Shown here: piece after piece, positions 1 through 8,800 of the stretch
Position numbering within the stretch: position 1 is the stretch's first letter
Layout: every line of letters begins with the position of its first letter
Assembly: GCA_020425605.1 (NCBI GenBank)
Contig: JAGQRH010000018.1
Location: 28,465 to 92,464, forward strand
DNA: 64,000 nucleotides
Reading direction: 5' to 3'
Source of the DNA: Planctomycetota bacterium
GTDB taxonomy: Bacteria; Planctomycetota; UBA8742; UBA2392
The notes under the pieces: model-generated
What the model was told of the DNA's origin: nothing
What the model saw: only the letters and a program-made list of their open reading frames with translations
Databases searched by the model: none
Program-made: the position numbers and the translations under genes

Positions 1-300
1 GTACATGGTCCGGCCCTCGAGCTGGTCGCGGTACTTGCGAACCGGCTCGGGCATTTCGTCCACGTCGGCCGTGATTAGGTGGCTGCCGATGGTGTCCTTG
101 AAGTATTCGAACCAGAACAGACTGATCTCGGTCAACATCTTGCCGCGGTCAGGCACGCCTTTAGACATCACCACGTCGAAGGCCGACAGTCGGTCCGTCG
201 AGATCATCAGCAGGTTGCCTTCGACCTCGTAAATATCGCGCACTTTCCCACTGTAGATGCGGTTGAGATCTGGCATGTCGGTTTTGGTCAGAGCTGGCAT
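1..300 (-). CDS. purC: SAICAR synthase, N-terminal 100 residues (partial)
   Basis: Phosphoribosylaminoimidazole-succinocarboxamide synthase joins CAIR and aspartate with ATP hydrolysis in de novo purine synthesis; cytosolic. The reading frame starts at the ATG whose complement is at 298-300 and runs off the window edge. The visible residues carry the family's opening signature: GKVRDIYEV, then MISTDRLSAFDVVM, then PDRGKMLTEIS and FWFE, in the usual order and spacing of the nucleotide-binding N-terminal half. The rest of the gene lies outside the window. It is followed upstream by a methyltransferase gene on the same strand about 108 bases away. Identity is secure from the motif string; nothing can be said about the C-terminal half. 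Confidence 0.93.
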   Translation of the reverse strand, partial: MPALTKTDMPDLNRIYSGKVRDIYEVEGNLLMISTDRLSAFDVVMSKGVPDRGKMLTEISLFWFEYFKDTIGSHLITADVDEMPEPVRKYRDQLEGRTMY

Positions 301-408
301 AGTTTGAACCCACTACTTTCAGTCGCCCGGTATGTGCCTGCTTTATTGGCGAGGAAACGCTCCGCGTCAAGCGGATTCGCGGCTCTCCATTCGCCTCAGA
401 ACGCCGAG

Positions 409-1143
409 TTAGCGGGCTCGCGCGACGACGACCTGTCGGCGCGATGTGGAATCTTCAAAGGGACTTCCGTCGAGATCGCCGAATCTGGCCGTCGGCTCAA
501 GGCCGGCCTGTGTTAGGAACTCGTCCAGCTCAGCGGGCTTGAAGAGGCGTACACTTTCGGTCCAATGCCGCGGAGGCAGCCCGTCCGGCGTGTACTCGAC
601 GTCCTTGATTACTCGCCTGCCCTTTGGGTCGTAGCGGCGACGCTGCACGAGCGTCAGTCCATCACGTTGCTCAGTGGATTCAGGCTCAAGATTGGCAATC
701 GTAACTTCGGCGTTCATGTGGTCGATTACCAGGGTCCCGCCCGCCTTCAATACGCGTCTCACCTCCTGCAATACGCGGTGGTGGGCTCCATCATCGGGGA
801 AGTAGCCGAATGAAGAAAACAGGTTGGTGACGACGTCGAACCGGCCCGACGCATACGGAATCGCGCGCGCATCGGCACGCACGGCCGCACCTTCCAGCTT
901 GCCTGCCACCAGCAACGGCATAGACAAGTCCAGTCCCACAGCATCCAGGCCCGACGCTCGCATAGGCAGCAGGTGGCGCCCCGCGCCACAGCACAGGTCC
1001 AGTACACGCCCGCGGGAAGGCAACAGCCCAGCGCCAAGGAGCTGATTCACCTGTTGCTGCCCCTGCACCGGTGAGCGGTGCCGGTAGACTTCCAGATACT
1101 CGCGTGCAAACGCGCGAACAAACCAGGGTTGACTCTCGTCCAT
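409..1143 (-). CDS. class I SAM-dependent methyltransferase
   Basis: 244-residue cytosolic protein of the Rossmann-fold methyltransferase superfamily. Motif I reads VLDLCCGAGRH (about residues 47-57), the acidic end of strand 2 is GLDLS, and AVRADARAIPYASGRFDVV supplies the motif II/III region. The N-terminal WFVRAF-REYLEVYRHR is common in free-standing small-molecule methyltransferases of this type. The second half (WTESVRLFKPAELDEFL, EPTARFGDLDGSPFEDSTSR) resembles the C-terminal lid of the same group. The substrate cannot be told from the sequence. It is divergent from the lipoprotein gene to its right and sits upstream of purC on the same strand. Confidence 0.85.
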   Translation of the reverse strand: MDESQPWFVRAFAREYLEVYRHRSPVQGQQQVNQLLGAGLLPSRGRVLDLCCGAGRHLLPMRASGLDAVGLDLSMPLLVAGKLEGAAVRADARAIPYASGRFDVVTNLFSSFGYFPDDGAHHRVLQEVRRVLKAGGTLVIDHMNAEVTIANLEPESTEQRDGLTLVQRRRYDPKGRRVIKDVEYTPDGLPPRHWTESVRLFKPAELDEFLTQAGLEPTARFGDLDGSPFEDSTSRRQVVVARAR

Positions 1144-1232
1144 TCCGCAAGTCTAACGACGGTCGCATCGGTTGCGAGCACGCGGTATCGCCACACCCGC
1201 TGCATGCTACGATGAAATCCACCGGAGACGCC

Positions 1233-1613
1233 GTGTCCCGACTGCTCTACAAGACCGGACTTCCACTCGCGTTCTGCGCCGCGTTAATCTTGACGCTGCC
1301 CGCCTGCAGCGGCGGCCCCGAAGAAATCTGGCAACCCGAGGCGCTCGTTGAGGAAACGCCCGTTGAGGCGATGCACTTCAACGAGAGTGTGAGCTCAGGG
1401 AAATTGACGCTGACGGCGAGCCAGAAGGTCGTCGCACGGGAAACGCCCATTGAGCGCCTGACATTGCTCTACACCGACAGTCACATTGAGTTCGACTGGG
1501 AGAGCTTCGGGTTTACGTTCTTCGCCATTCTTGGCGGCATCGTTTCCGTCGGGCTCTACTTTGTTGTCGCCTACGTCCTTTACGACCCGAACAAAGATGA
1601 CAAGAACAAGTAG
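1233..1613 (+). CDS. small lipoprotein with C-terminal membrane segment
   Basis: About 126 residues, no family recognised. It opens with a signal peptide of lipoprotein type, hydrophobic core LAFCAALILTL and lipobox LPAC, followed by Ser-Gly-Gly. Near the C-terminus lies a second hydrophobic stretch (FFAILGGIVSVGLYFVVAYV) and a charged tail NKDDKNK, so the protein may be anchored at both ends. The GTG at 1233 is chosen because GGAG sits 5 bases before it. An ATG at 1212 in the same frame has no ribosome-binding site and lies inside a TACGAT element that could be a -10 box. The stop overlaps the start of the next lipoprotein gene, so the two are probably co-translated. Confidence 0.6.
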   Translation: MSRLLYKTGLPLAFCAALILTLPACSGGPEEIWQPEALVEETPVEAMHFNESVSSGKLTLTASQKVVARETPIERLTLLYTDSHIEFDWESFGFTFFAILGGIVSVGLYFVVAYVLYDPNKDDKNK

Positions 1614-2112
1614 CCTGCTGCTGATCCTGCTGCTGGCAGGCTGCACAACGCGCACCTGGACTGAGACCACCGAAACCACCCGTCCGGTAGGCCCCACGAC
1701 TGAGTCCGTCAAGACGATGCCGGTCGCGGACGAATTCGTGCAACTTCGCACGGACACCGAAAAAGACTCATTCACCGTCCGCGAAGATTTCACCACAAAT
1801 GCGGACGGCAAACTCGAGATCGAGCTGCTTACCCCGGCGCTGCAATGCCTCATGTATGGGCACGACATCACGATGCAGTTGTGGTCCTACACGCAGGAAA
1901 AGGTGATCTACTCACGAAACCTGAACGAAGCGGACGCTGTCGACGTAGTAAGGGAATGGAGCGTGCAGGCAAGGCTGGGAACGGAAGTGCCTTTACGCGG
2001 ACGCGTCGCCAAGATCCTTGATGAGTTGATTGAGAAGACTGAAGACAAGGCAGTGCGGGATCAACTGGACGCAATCCGCACAAAGGTCCGCATCCGGCTT
2101 GAGTGGGAGTAA
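1597..2112 (+). CDS. hypothetical lipoprotein
   Basis: 171 residues, no recognised family. The signal peptide is short (MTRTSSLLLILLLAGC) with a clean lipobox LAGC, so the mature protein begins at Cys16 and is lipid-anchored. It is followed by a Thr-rich stretch (TTRTWTETTETT) typical of a flexible linker. The rest is mixed charged alpha/beta, ending in a helical region (LDELIEKTEDKAVRDQLDAI). The start at 1597 lies 17 bases inside the preceding gene, which suggests translational coupling and a shared role at the envelope. Longer in-frame upstream extension is out of character for a lipoprotein and was not used. Confidence 0.6.
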   Translation: MTRTSSLLLILLLAGCTTRTWTETTETTRPVGPTTESVKTMPVADEFVQLRTDTEKDSFTVREDFTTNADGKLEIELLTPALQCLMYGHDITMQLWSYTQEKVIYSRNLNEADAVDVVREWSVQARLGTEVPLRGRVAKILDELIEKTEDKAVRDQLDAIRTKVRIRLEWE

Positions 2113-2139
2113 ACTGAAACAGAGCCACGTTAGCACGCT

Positions 2140-2592
2140 ATGGAGCTGTATTTCGCATACGGATCGAACCTCTGGACCGGCCAGATGCGCAGGCGCTGCC
2201 CGTCAACGAAGGTCGAGTCCATTGCAACCCTGAAACGCCATCGTCTGTGGTTCCCTCTGCGTTCAAAGCGCTGGGGGGCCGGGGTCGCCAGCGTCCAGCC
2301 GGACCCCATGGGACTTGTTGAGGGCGCACTTTACAGCATTAGTTGGGACGACCTGCTGGCGATGGACGGCTTTGAAGGCGTCCGTGTCGGCATGTACCGG
2401 CGAGAGGAAGTCGAAGTCGTGGCCGGGGACGAAACTCGTCGCGCCTGGACATATATCGGCCGCGTGGAGCAGGGCGCCCCGTTTCCCACATCTTTGGCCT
2501 ACATCGCCACGATCCTCAAGGGAGCGCACGAGCATAGGCTCAGCCCGGACTGGATTCGGTTCCTCCAGGATTTCCCTGTAGAACACGCCTGA
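2140..2592 (+). CDS. gamma-glutamylcyclotransferase-like (GGCT/AIG2 fold) protein
   Basis: 150 residues, a complete single-domain protein of the GGCT-like fold, which releases 5-oxoproline from gamma-glutamyl dipeptides or amines. The substrate-binding loop YFAYGSNL is at residues 4-11, and MDGFEGVRVGMYRREEVEV carries the acidic residue expected at the catalytic position (the Glu of FEG) and the usual Tyr. TRRAWTYIG matches the strand leading out of the fold. There is no signal peptide, so it should be cytosolic. It is 28 bases downstream of the lipoprotein pair. Its exact substrate is unknown. Confidence 0.85.
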   Translation: MELYFAYGSNLWTGQMRRRCPSTKVESIATLKRHRLWFPLRSKRWGAGVASVQPDPMGLVEGALYSISWDDLLAMDGFEGVRVGMYRREEVEVVAGDETRRAWTYIGRVEQGAPFPTSLAYIATILKGAHEHRLSPDWIRFLQDFPVEHA

Positions 2593-2686
2593 TTCAGTCT
2601 CCAAGTGCCGACTGGCACACCTGCTCAATCTTTGGTTTACCCGTGCAGTTATCGGACGTTTTTGCCGATCAAGGGGCCGGAGCAAT

Positions 2687-3841
2687 ATGGGCGGGAATCT
2701 CGAAATCGAAGTTGTATCTAACCCACGTGCCGGCAAGGACTTCATCGAGCTGCCGTGGCGCGTAAACGCCGGTGACACAGACTGGGCGCCGCCGCTTCGT
2801 ATGGCCTTGAGCAAATTGCTCAATCGGTCGAAGTACCCGTTCTTCAATCACGGCGACGCCGCGTTCTATGTCGCCCGACGCGATGGTGAGGCCGTCGGCC
2901 GTATTGCCGCCATCGACAACAAGTTGCATGCAAAGACCTACAACGATGGCGTGGGTTTTTTCGGCTTCTTCGAGTGCGACGACGACCCTGTCGTGTGCAA
3001 AGAACTCCTCAGCCGCGCCGCCACCTGGGTGCGAGATCGCGGCTACAGCCGTGTGCGCGGGCCACTGAACTACTCTGTGAACGATGAAAACCCGGGCGTC
3101 CTGTTTGAGGGTTTCAATGGGGTGCCGTGCATCCTGATGGCTCACAACCCGCGGTACTACGACCGCCTGCTTGCAGATTGCGGTATGGGAAAGGCGAAAG
3201 ATCTGTACGCCTACCTGGTCACGCGCGCGACGATGGCGGACGATCGGTTCCAGCGGGTCATGAAAGCGGTGCGTCGGCGTGCCCCCAAACTGGACATTCG
3301 CGAAGTACGCCTCGACGGTAAGGGCTTCCGGCAGGACATCGAGACCATGCTGAAGATCTTCAACCAGGCCTGGTCCGCCAACTGGGGCTTCCTGGACGTC
3401 ACGCCGCCTGAAGTGGATGCGATCGCCGAAGACCTGAAACCGATCGTCGACAAACGCATCACCGCCATCGCCGAGTTTGAGGGCAAGCCCGTCGGCATGA
3501 TGGTCTGCGTTCCCAACGTAAACGAGATCCTGCGCAAGATCCCTGACGGGCGACTGTTCCCGACCGGCTGGTACAAGCTGCTGACCGGCCTGAAACGTAT
3601 TCGCGGCTTCCGCACCATGCTCATGGGCGTCGTGCCCGAGTACCGCAACCGGGGCGTGGACGCGCTGATGATCGACAAAGTCATCCAGGATGGCGCGGTC
3701 GCCGGCTACCAGTACTGCGAGCTCAGCTGGGTGCTCGAAGACAACGAAGCAATGGTCTCGCTGGCGGACAAAGCCGGCGGCCATCTCTACCGCAAGTACC
3801 GCATTTATGAGGCTGACACCGATGCAATCATTCTCCCGTAG
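2687..3841 (+). CDS. GNAT-fold N-acetyltransferase-like protein
   Basis: 384-residue cytosolic protein. The opening (VSNPRAGKDFIELPWRV) and the FYVARRDGEAVGRIAAIDN strand pair are typical of a widespread bacterial GNAT-like family whose substrate is not known. The C-terminal third carries the acetyl-CoA-binding pattern: FRTMLMGVVPEYRNRGVDALM (the R-x-x-G-x-x region with variation), then ELSWVLEDNEAMVSLADKAGG and YRKYRIYE, where the last motif is the usual GNAT strand 6-7 end. A ribosome-binding site (GGAG) lies 5 bases before the ATG. The stop overlaps the start of dacB by about 20 bases, so the pair is translationally coupled. Confidence 0.75.
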   Translation: MGGNLEIEVVSNPRAGKDFIELPWRVNAGDTDWAPPLRMALSKLLNRSKYPFFNHGDAAFYVARRDGEAVGRIAAIDNKLHAKTYNDGVGFFGFFECDDDPVVCKELLSRAATWVRDRGYSRVRGPLNYSVNDENPGVLFEGFNGVPCILMAHNPRYYDRLLADCGMGKAKDLYAYLVTRATMADDRFQRVMKAVRRRAPKLDIREVRLDGKGFRQDIETMLKIFNQAWSANWGFLDVTPPEVDAIAEDLKPIVDKRITAIAEFEGKPVGMMVCVPNVNEILRKIPDGRLFPTGWYKLLTGLKRIRGFRTMLMGVVPEYRNRGVDALMIDKVIQDGAVAGYQYCELSWVLEDNEAMVSLADKAGGHLYRKYRIYEADTDAIILP

Positions 3842-5291
3842 GTTCTCCTTCTTCTGCTTGGTCTCGCTGCTGCTCGTGACGACGGTCAAGCACGTAAACT
3901 CTGCGCCGGCAGGCCTCGACTCGGCCACTCGCTCAGCGATCTCTGCCAAGCTGGACAAGGCCGAGGGGAAACGCGGCACGGCCGGCTGCGTGATCGTAGA
4001 CCTCGACACTGGCGAGACGCTTCTGAGCCGCAACGCGGACAATGCCCTGACTCCGGCCAGCAACATGAAACTGGTGACGACGATCACCGCGTTGTCGCAA
4101 CTGGGGAGTGACTTCGAATTCACGACTCGCATCTTTGGAAACGGAAACGTCGAAGGCGGGGCACTCAAGGGCAGCCTTTGCATCATCGGCGGCGGCGACC
4201 CGAACATCAGTGGTCGGTTTCAAAACGACGACCCTCTCGCCCTCTTCAAGGACTGGGCCGCGCAGCTTAAGAAGGCCGGCATCACGAACGTAACCGGCGA
4301 CCTCGAGTACGACAGCACATTGTTCGGCGGAGAGGCATTCTGCGACGGCTGGCCGCAGGATTCGCAGTATATCCAGTGGTACTGCGCCGAAGTCAGCGCA
4401 CTGGCGTTCAACGACAACTGCATTGGAATCCGCGTAGTGCCGACCAGCGCAGGCAAGCCTGCGAAGATCGAGGTCACCCCGGAGACCAGCTACGTCACAA
4501 TCGTGAACGAAACAACGACCGCGCCGGGCAAGAAAGGCGCCGAAATTGGAATCGTGCGCCCACGCGACGGCAACACAATCACCGTGAAGGGCAAGGTCTA
4601 CGAACAGGCAACCTGGGGCTACTTCACCGACGTCACGATCCATGACCCGGCCGCCTATGCGGCAACAGTCCTGAAGGAAACACTCGCGAGGGAAGGCGTC
4701 AGCGTCCAGGGCACGATCAAACCCGTCACGTTGACCAACGAAGACGTGAAGCAACGGAAGCTGCTGGTTGAGCACAAGGCGCCGCTGCTGGAGGCACTCA
4801 AGCCGATCCTCACCAACAGCCAGAACCTGCACGCCGAGATGCTGTTCCGCCAGCTTGGACTGCGCTATTCGGGCAAAGGCACGTTCAAGACAGGCCGTGC
4901 CGCCGTGGAAGCATTCCTGAGCGAGCAGAAGCTGCTGACGGAAGGCATCCACATTGAAGACGGCAGCGGCCTCGCCCGCGACAACCGGATTACATGCAAT
5001 CTGCTCGTGAAGCTGCTCAAGCGCGTAGCGGCCGGCGACCACTTCGATGCATTCCAGGCTGCACTGGCCGTCGGCGGCGAGACGGGGACGCTTGAAAAGC
5101 GGCTGACAGACTCAAGCGTACAGGGCAAGGTCTTCGCCAAGACCGGCTACATCAACGGTGTGAGGTCGCTCAGCGGTTTCCTGTTCACCGGCAAGCGTCG
5201 CTATGCATTCAGCATGCTGATGAACAACTGCGTCTACACCAAGCAAATGCAGGATGAGATCATCGAGACGCTGGCCAAGGCGGCAGAATGA
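3822..5291 (+). CDS. dacB: D-alanyl-D-alanine carboxypeptidase/endopeptidase (PBP4 type)
   Basis: 489-residue periplasmic penicillin-binding protein of the S13 peptidase family, which trims peptidoglycan stem peptides and cuts cross-links. The N-terminus is a signal peptide (SFFCLVSLLLVTT) cleaved near HVNSA. All three active-site motifs are visible: SNMK (Ser80 nucleophile, Lys83), SQN (about 333-335) and KTG (about 440-442). Between the first two lies the large insertion typical of PBP4. The ATG at 3822 is preferred because a GAGG precedes it and the signal peptide starts there. An ATG five codons upstream is possible. The stop overlaps the next start by four bases (ATGA). Confidence 0.92.
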   Translation: MQSFSRRFSFFCLVSLLLVTTVKHVNSAPAGLDSATRSAISAKLDKAEGKRGTAGCVIVDLDTGETLLSRNADNALTPASNMKLVTTITALSQLGSDFEFTTRIFGNGNVEGGALKGSLCIIGGGDPNISGRFQNDDPLALFKDWAAQLKKAGITNVTGDLEYDSTLFGGEAFCDGWPQDSQYIQWYCAEVSALAFNDNCIGIRVVPTSAGKPAKIEVTPETSYVTIVNETTTAPGKKGAEIGIVRPRDGNTITVKGKVYEQATWGYFTDVTIHDPAAYAATVLKETLAREGVSVQGTIKPVTLTNEDVKQRKLLVEHKAPLLEALKPILTNSQNLHAEMLFRQLGLRYSGKGTFKTGRAAVEAFLSEQKLLTEGIHIEDGSGLARDNRITCNLLVKLLKRVAAGDHFDAFQAALAVGGETGTLEKRLTDSSVQGKVFAKTGYINGVRSLSGFLFTGKRRYAFSMLMNNCVYTKQMQDEIIETLAKAAE

Positions 5292-5743
5292 CTCTGGCGC
5301 GCCGGTGGCTGACAGAAGGCCGGCCGCGCCTGGGGATCGCACTGTTGGCGCTGGCGGCAGTCAGTATCGCCATGCTCCTGGTTGAGGGCTCACGCCCTGC
5401 CGCCGCGGCGGGCATCAATCCGTTCCCCCACTTCGACAAGGTTCTCCACCTCGGCGCCCATGGCTGGTCGGCCGGCCTGCTGTTTTGGGGTGGTGTACTG
5501 TTGGGGCATCCTGCACCCGTTCGACGCAGAATCCGAGTCTGGGGACTGCTCGTAATTGCAGTCGACAGCATGTCCGGCATAGCCGTGGAATTCGTTCAAC
5601 TGTGGCTTGGCAGCAACAACGGCCGGCAGTTCGACTGGAAAGACGTTGTCGCGAACATCCTCGGCGCGCTGATCGCAATCGGAATCAGCGCGCCCGTGGC
5701 TCTCCGGGTCGTCCGACCCGACGAATCTACTGCTGAACTGTAG
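5288..5743 (+). CDS. VanZ-like family membrane protein
   Basis: 151 residues with about four membrane segments. The VanZ-like pattern is visible: FDKVLHLGAHGWSAGLL, then IAVEFVQLWLGSNNGRQFDWKDVVANILGALI, whose E-x-x-Q, R-x-F-D-x-x-D and N-x-x-G residues are the family's conserved set. VanZ of enterococci gives low-level teicoplanin resistance, but most members are of unknown envelope function. It shares ATGA with the dacB stop, so it is co-translated with a peptidoglycan hydrolase and is likely to act in the same wall context. That link is inference from position. Confidence 0.8.
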   Translation: MTLARRWLTEGRPRLGIALLALAAVSIAMLLVEGSRPAAAAGINPFPHFDKVLHLGAHGWSAGLLFWGGVLLGHPAPVRRRIRVWGLLVIAVDSMSGIAVEFVQLWLGSNNGRQFDWKDVVANILGALIAIGISAPVALRVVRPDESTAEL

Positions 5744-5806
5744 CGGAAATCAGGTACGCTACAGGTCCGCTCTCCGTACTAAGTACAGAGCACGGCAGGA
5801 GATGGA

Positions 5807-8800
5807 ATGCGACGTCTGAGTGTGGTTGCGGTATTCGTGGTGTTGGCAGGACTGAGCACGTCTGCGCAGATCTTCCCCCGTTATTCGCAGCCGAAGGCAG
5901 ACCCGAACGCGTTCAAGATTTCCACCCAGGCCAATCTCGAAGAAGCCCTTACTCGCATCGGCAGGCTCAAGTCGCAACTGGCCCAGACCAAAGAAGCCGA
6001 CGAACGCGAGTTCCTGATCAACCGGATCCTGGAGCTCTGCCAGGAACAGTTGAATGAAGACAACAATGACTCCGGCGTCATCATCGTAGAGCGCACGGAC
6101 ATGATCTTTCCCCAGCCCGATGCCGATGAATCGGTCTACGATGTCCCGATCCGCTGGCAGGGCGCTTTCAGCGCCGTTGAGGAAGAGCTGCGCTCGCTCG
6201 GCGAAGAAGGTCTTACCCAGTACGAGAAAGTCTACGGCGCACGCGCATCCTTGCTGCTGAAGCAGGCCGTTGAGACCCGGCAGCGTGAGCGCATGCAATA
6301 CCTCAACCGCCGCTTCGGACTGACCAAGGCCGGTGTGCGTGCCGGAGCCCTGCTTGCCAACATGTGGTTTGAAGAAGGCGAAGTCAGCAAGTCTGCCCGT
6401 TGCCTGGAGCGGGTCCTGTCTATCCCCGAGTTACTCACGGTCGACCAGCGAGCCATGTACAGCGTCTGGCTCGGGCACTGCTATCGAGACCTTGGCGAGC
6501 GCGCGAACCTGTTGAAGCTAATCGAACAGACCGTCACCATCCGCGACCGCAAGGTTGACGTCGGTGGTGAACAGCTGGCCGTAGGCGCAGTCCTGCAGCA
6601 GCGACTGATGGAGGCTCGCGACGCGACGACGGATACAGTCGACGCACTCGGCGTGGAATGGCCCGGCGGCAACTACACAAATACCGGGCTGCACGAGAAG
6701 CCGAGCGACTACCGCCAAATCGCGTGGACCAAGACCCTCCCGAGGCTCGGCGCGACGCCGAACTACTCGCGCTTCATGAACTATCGCTCGTCCATTGTGC
6801 CGCCATTCCTGCCGTTGTTTGACGGGAACAGCTTCTATGTGAACACGGGTGACCGGCTGGTCGCGTATGATCTGGCAGGCAGCAAGGGAGACGATCCGAC
6901 CTGGTCGTGCATTCCGTTTCCGGCCTTCAGCAACAACTGGCGCACGACCGAGCCCGACCCCGGGCTGATCATGCCGGTCAGCGCCTATCGTGGCACGCTG
7001 TTCGCCGCGATCGAGAATCCGCTGTCCACGGTCTATCACGACCCGAACCCCGACCAGAATTACCGCCTGTACAGCCACTATCCCAAGGTTCGCCGCGCAC
7101 TGTGCGCCGTGGACAGCAGCACCGGCCGCCTGATGTGGAAGCTGGGCGGCCAGTACGAAGGGCTGAAGGAAGACCAGACCAACTTCCTTTCATCCGTGGT
7201 CTATGAGGGTACGCTCTATGCCATAGCCAGCCGCGTACCCAGCATGGCTGAGATTTTCCTCTATGCGATCAATCCGGATACCGGCGACGTGCTCTGGAAC
7301 CTGCGCCTGTGCTACGGCCAGCAGGAGACCACCATGTTCGGCCGCCCGGCCCGCGAGCCGCACCCGAGCCTGCCCTGCATCACCGGCGGCACGCTGTATC
7401 TGTGCACGAACATCGGCGGCGTAGTGTCGGTCGACCTGGCAACTCGCAGCCTGCGCTGGATTTCGCGCTACGAGTACATCCCCCGGCCGATCACCAAGTA
7501 CACCGAGACGTTCTATCGCGAAGTCACCTGGTACAACTCGCCGACCATTTACACCGAGTCAAAGGGCAAGCCGTACGTGATTGTCGCCCCCACCGACGCG
7601 GACAAGATGTTCGCGCTCGACGCTCGCTCAGGCAAAGTTGTCTGGGACATCGCCCAGGACAGCCAGCCACTGTACGGCGGCCGCGCCCTGGTTGGGGTAC
7701 GTGATGGCAAGGTAATCGTTGCCGGCGACGGCGGCAGTCGCGGCGGCGGGGCAAGCCGGCTGCACATCATCGACATAGACAATCCACGTGCAATCGAAAG
7801 CATCAAGGTCACCCCCGTCGATAGGGGCAACCTTCTGTCCCTCGCTGGGCGGCCCTGCATGTCTGACAACAGCGTGATCTGGCCGGGCCAGGAGTGGTCT
7901 GACAACGGCTGCACGCTGGCGCAGATCGACCTGGACAAGAAGAAGGTCGTGAATTCGGCGTATGTTTCAGGGACCTATGCCGGCTGGGGATACAGCGTCT
8001 TCACGCAGCACGGTGTCGTCTACACGGTATCCGGCAACGACTACAGCCGCGGGAACAACCAGCTGGCTGCACGCTTCAACGCGCAGGCGCTGCTTGACGC
8101 CGCGAGGGCCGAATACAAAGAGAACCCTGACGACGCCGACTGCGCCGTACGCTACGGATTGCTTTCGCTGCGCATGGGCGACCGCACCGAGGCAATGACG
8201 GCCCTCAAGCGCGCGTTTGAACTGGCCAGCCGGGCGCCTCTGGACCCGCGCATACGCGACCAGGCGGGACGCGCGCTCGTCGGCGGTTATCTTGAGCTGG
8301 CAGACAAGGCGCTCGAGGCCCGCAAGTACACCGAGGCACTCGGCTTCGTGCAGAACGCCCGGGAGTATGCGGTAGGACGTGCGCAGCTTTCCGACTGCTT
8401 CGTGCGCGAAGAACGCGCGCTGTTGGCTGAAGGTCGCGGTGCAGACATCGAAGAATTTTATCGCGGCATCATCAAGTTGGACCCGGACTTCGGCGTGGGC
8501 GACAACCCCGAGATACCCGTTGGGCTGTATTCAAGCATCCGACTGGCAGAGCGGCTGGAGGTGACCAAGCGCGACGCGGAGGCCGTCGAATTGTGGCAGG
8601 ATGTCCAGGGCAACCCGGACCGCTATACGTTCGCTGGAGAGGCACCCCGCGCGCTTGCGCTGGGCCGCATCCGGGCCGCAATCAGGCGCTCCGGGCGATC
8701 CGTGTATTCGACGCAGGACGCAGCCGCCGACAACCTGATCGACGAGAAGAGCCCCGACGCGTGGCGCAAGGTGCTTAGACTGTACCCGCTCTCAATGGCT

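Noticed and set aside
1071..1232. N-terminal extension of the small lipoprotein
   Set aside because: Runs through the divergent promoter region and would bury the signal peptide; the GTG with GGAG is preferred.
2669..4207. 512-codon minus-strand frame over the GNAT and dacB genes
   Set aside because: Shadow of two clear plus-strand genes; no motif or start signal.
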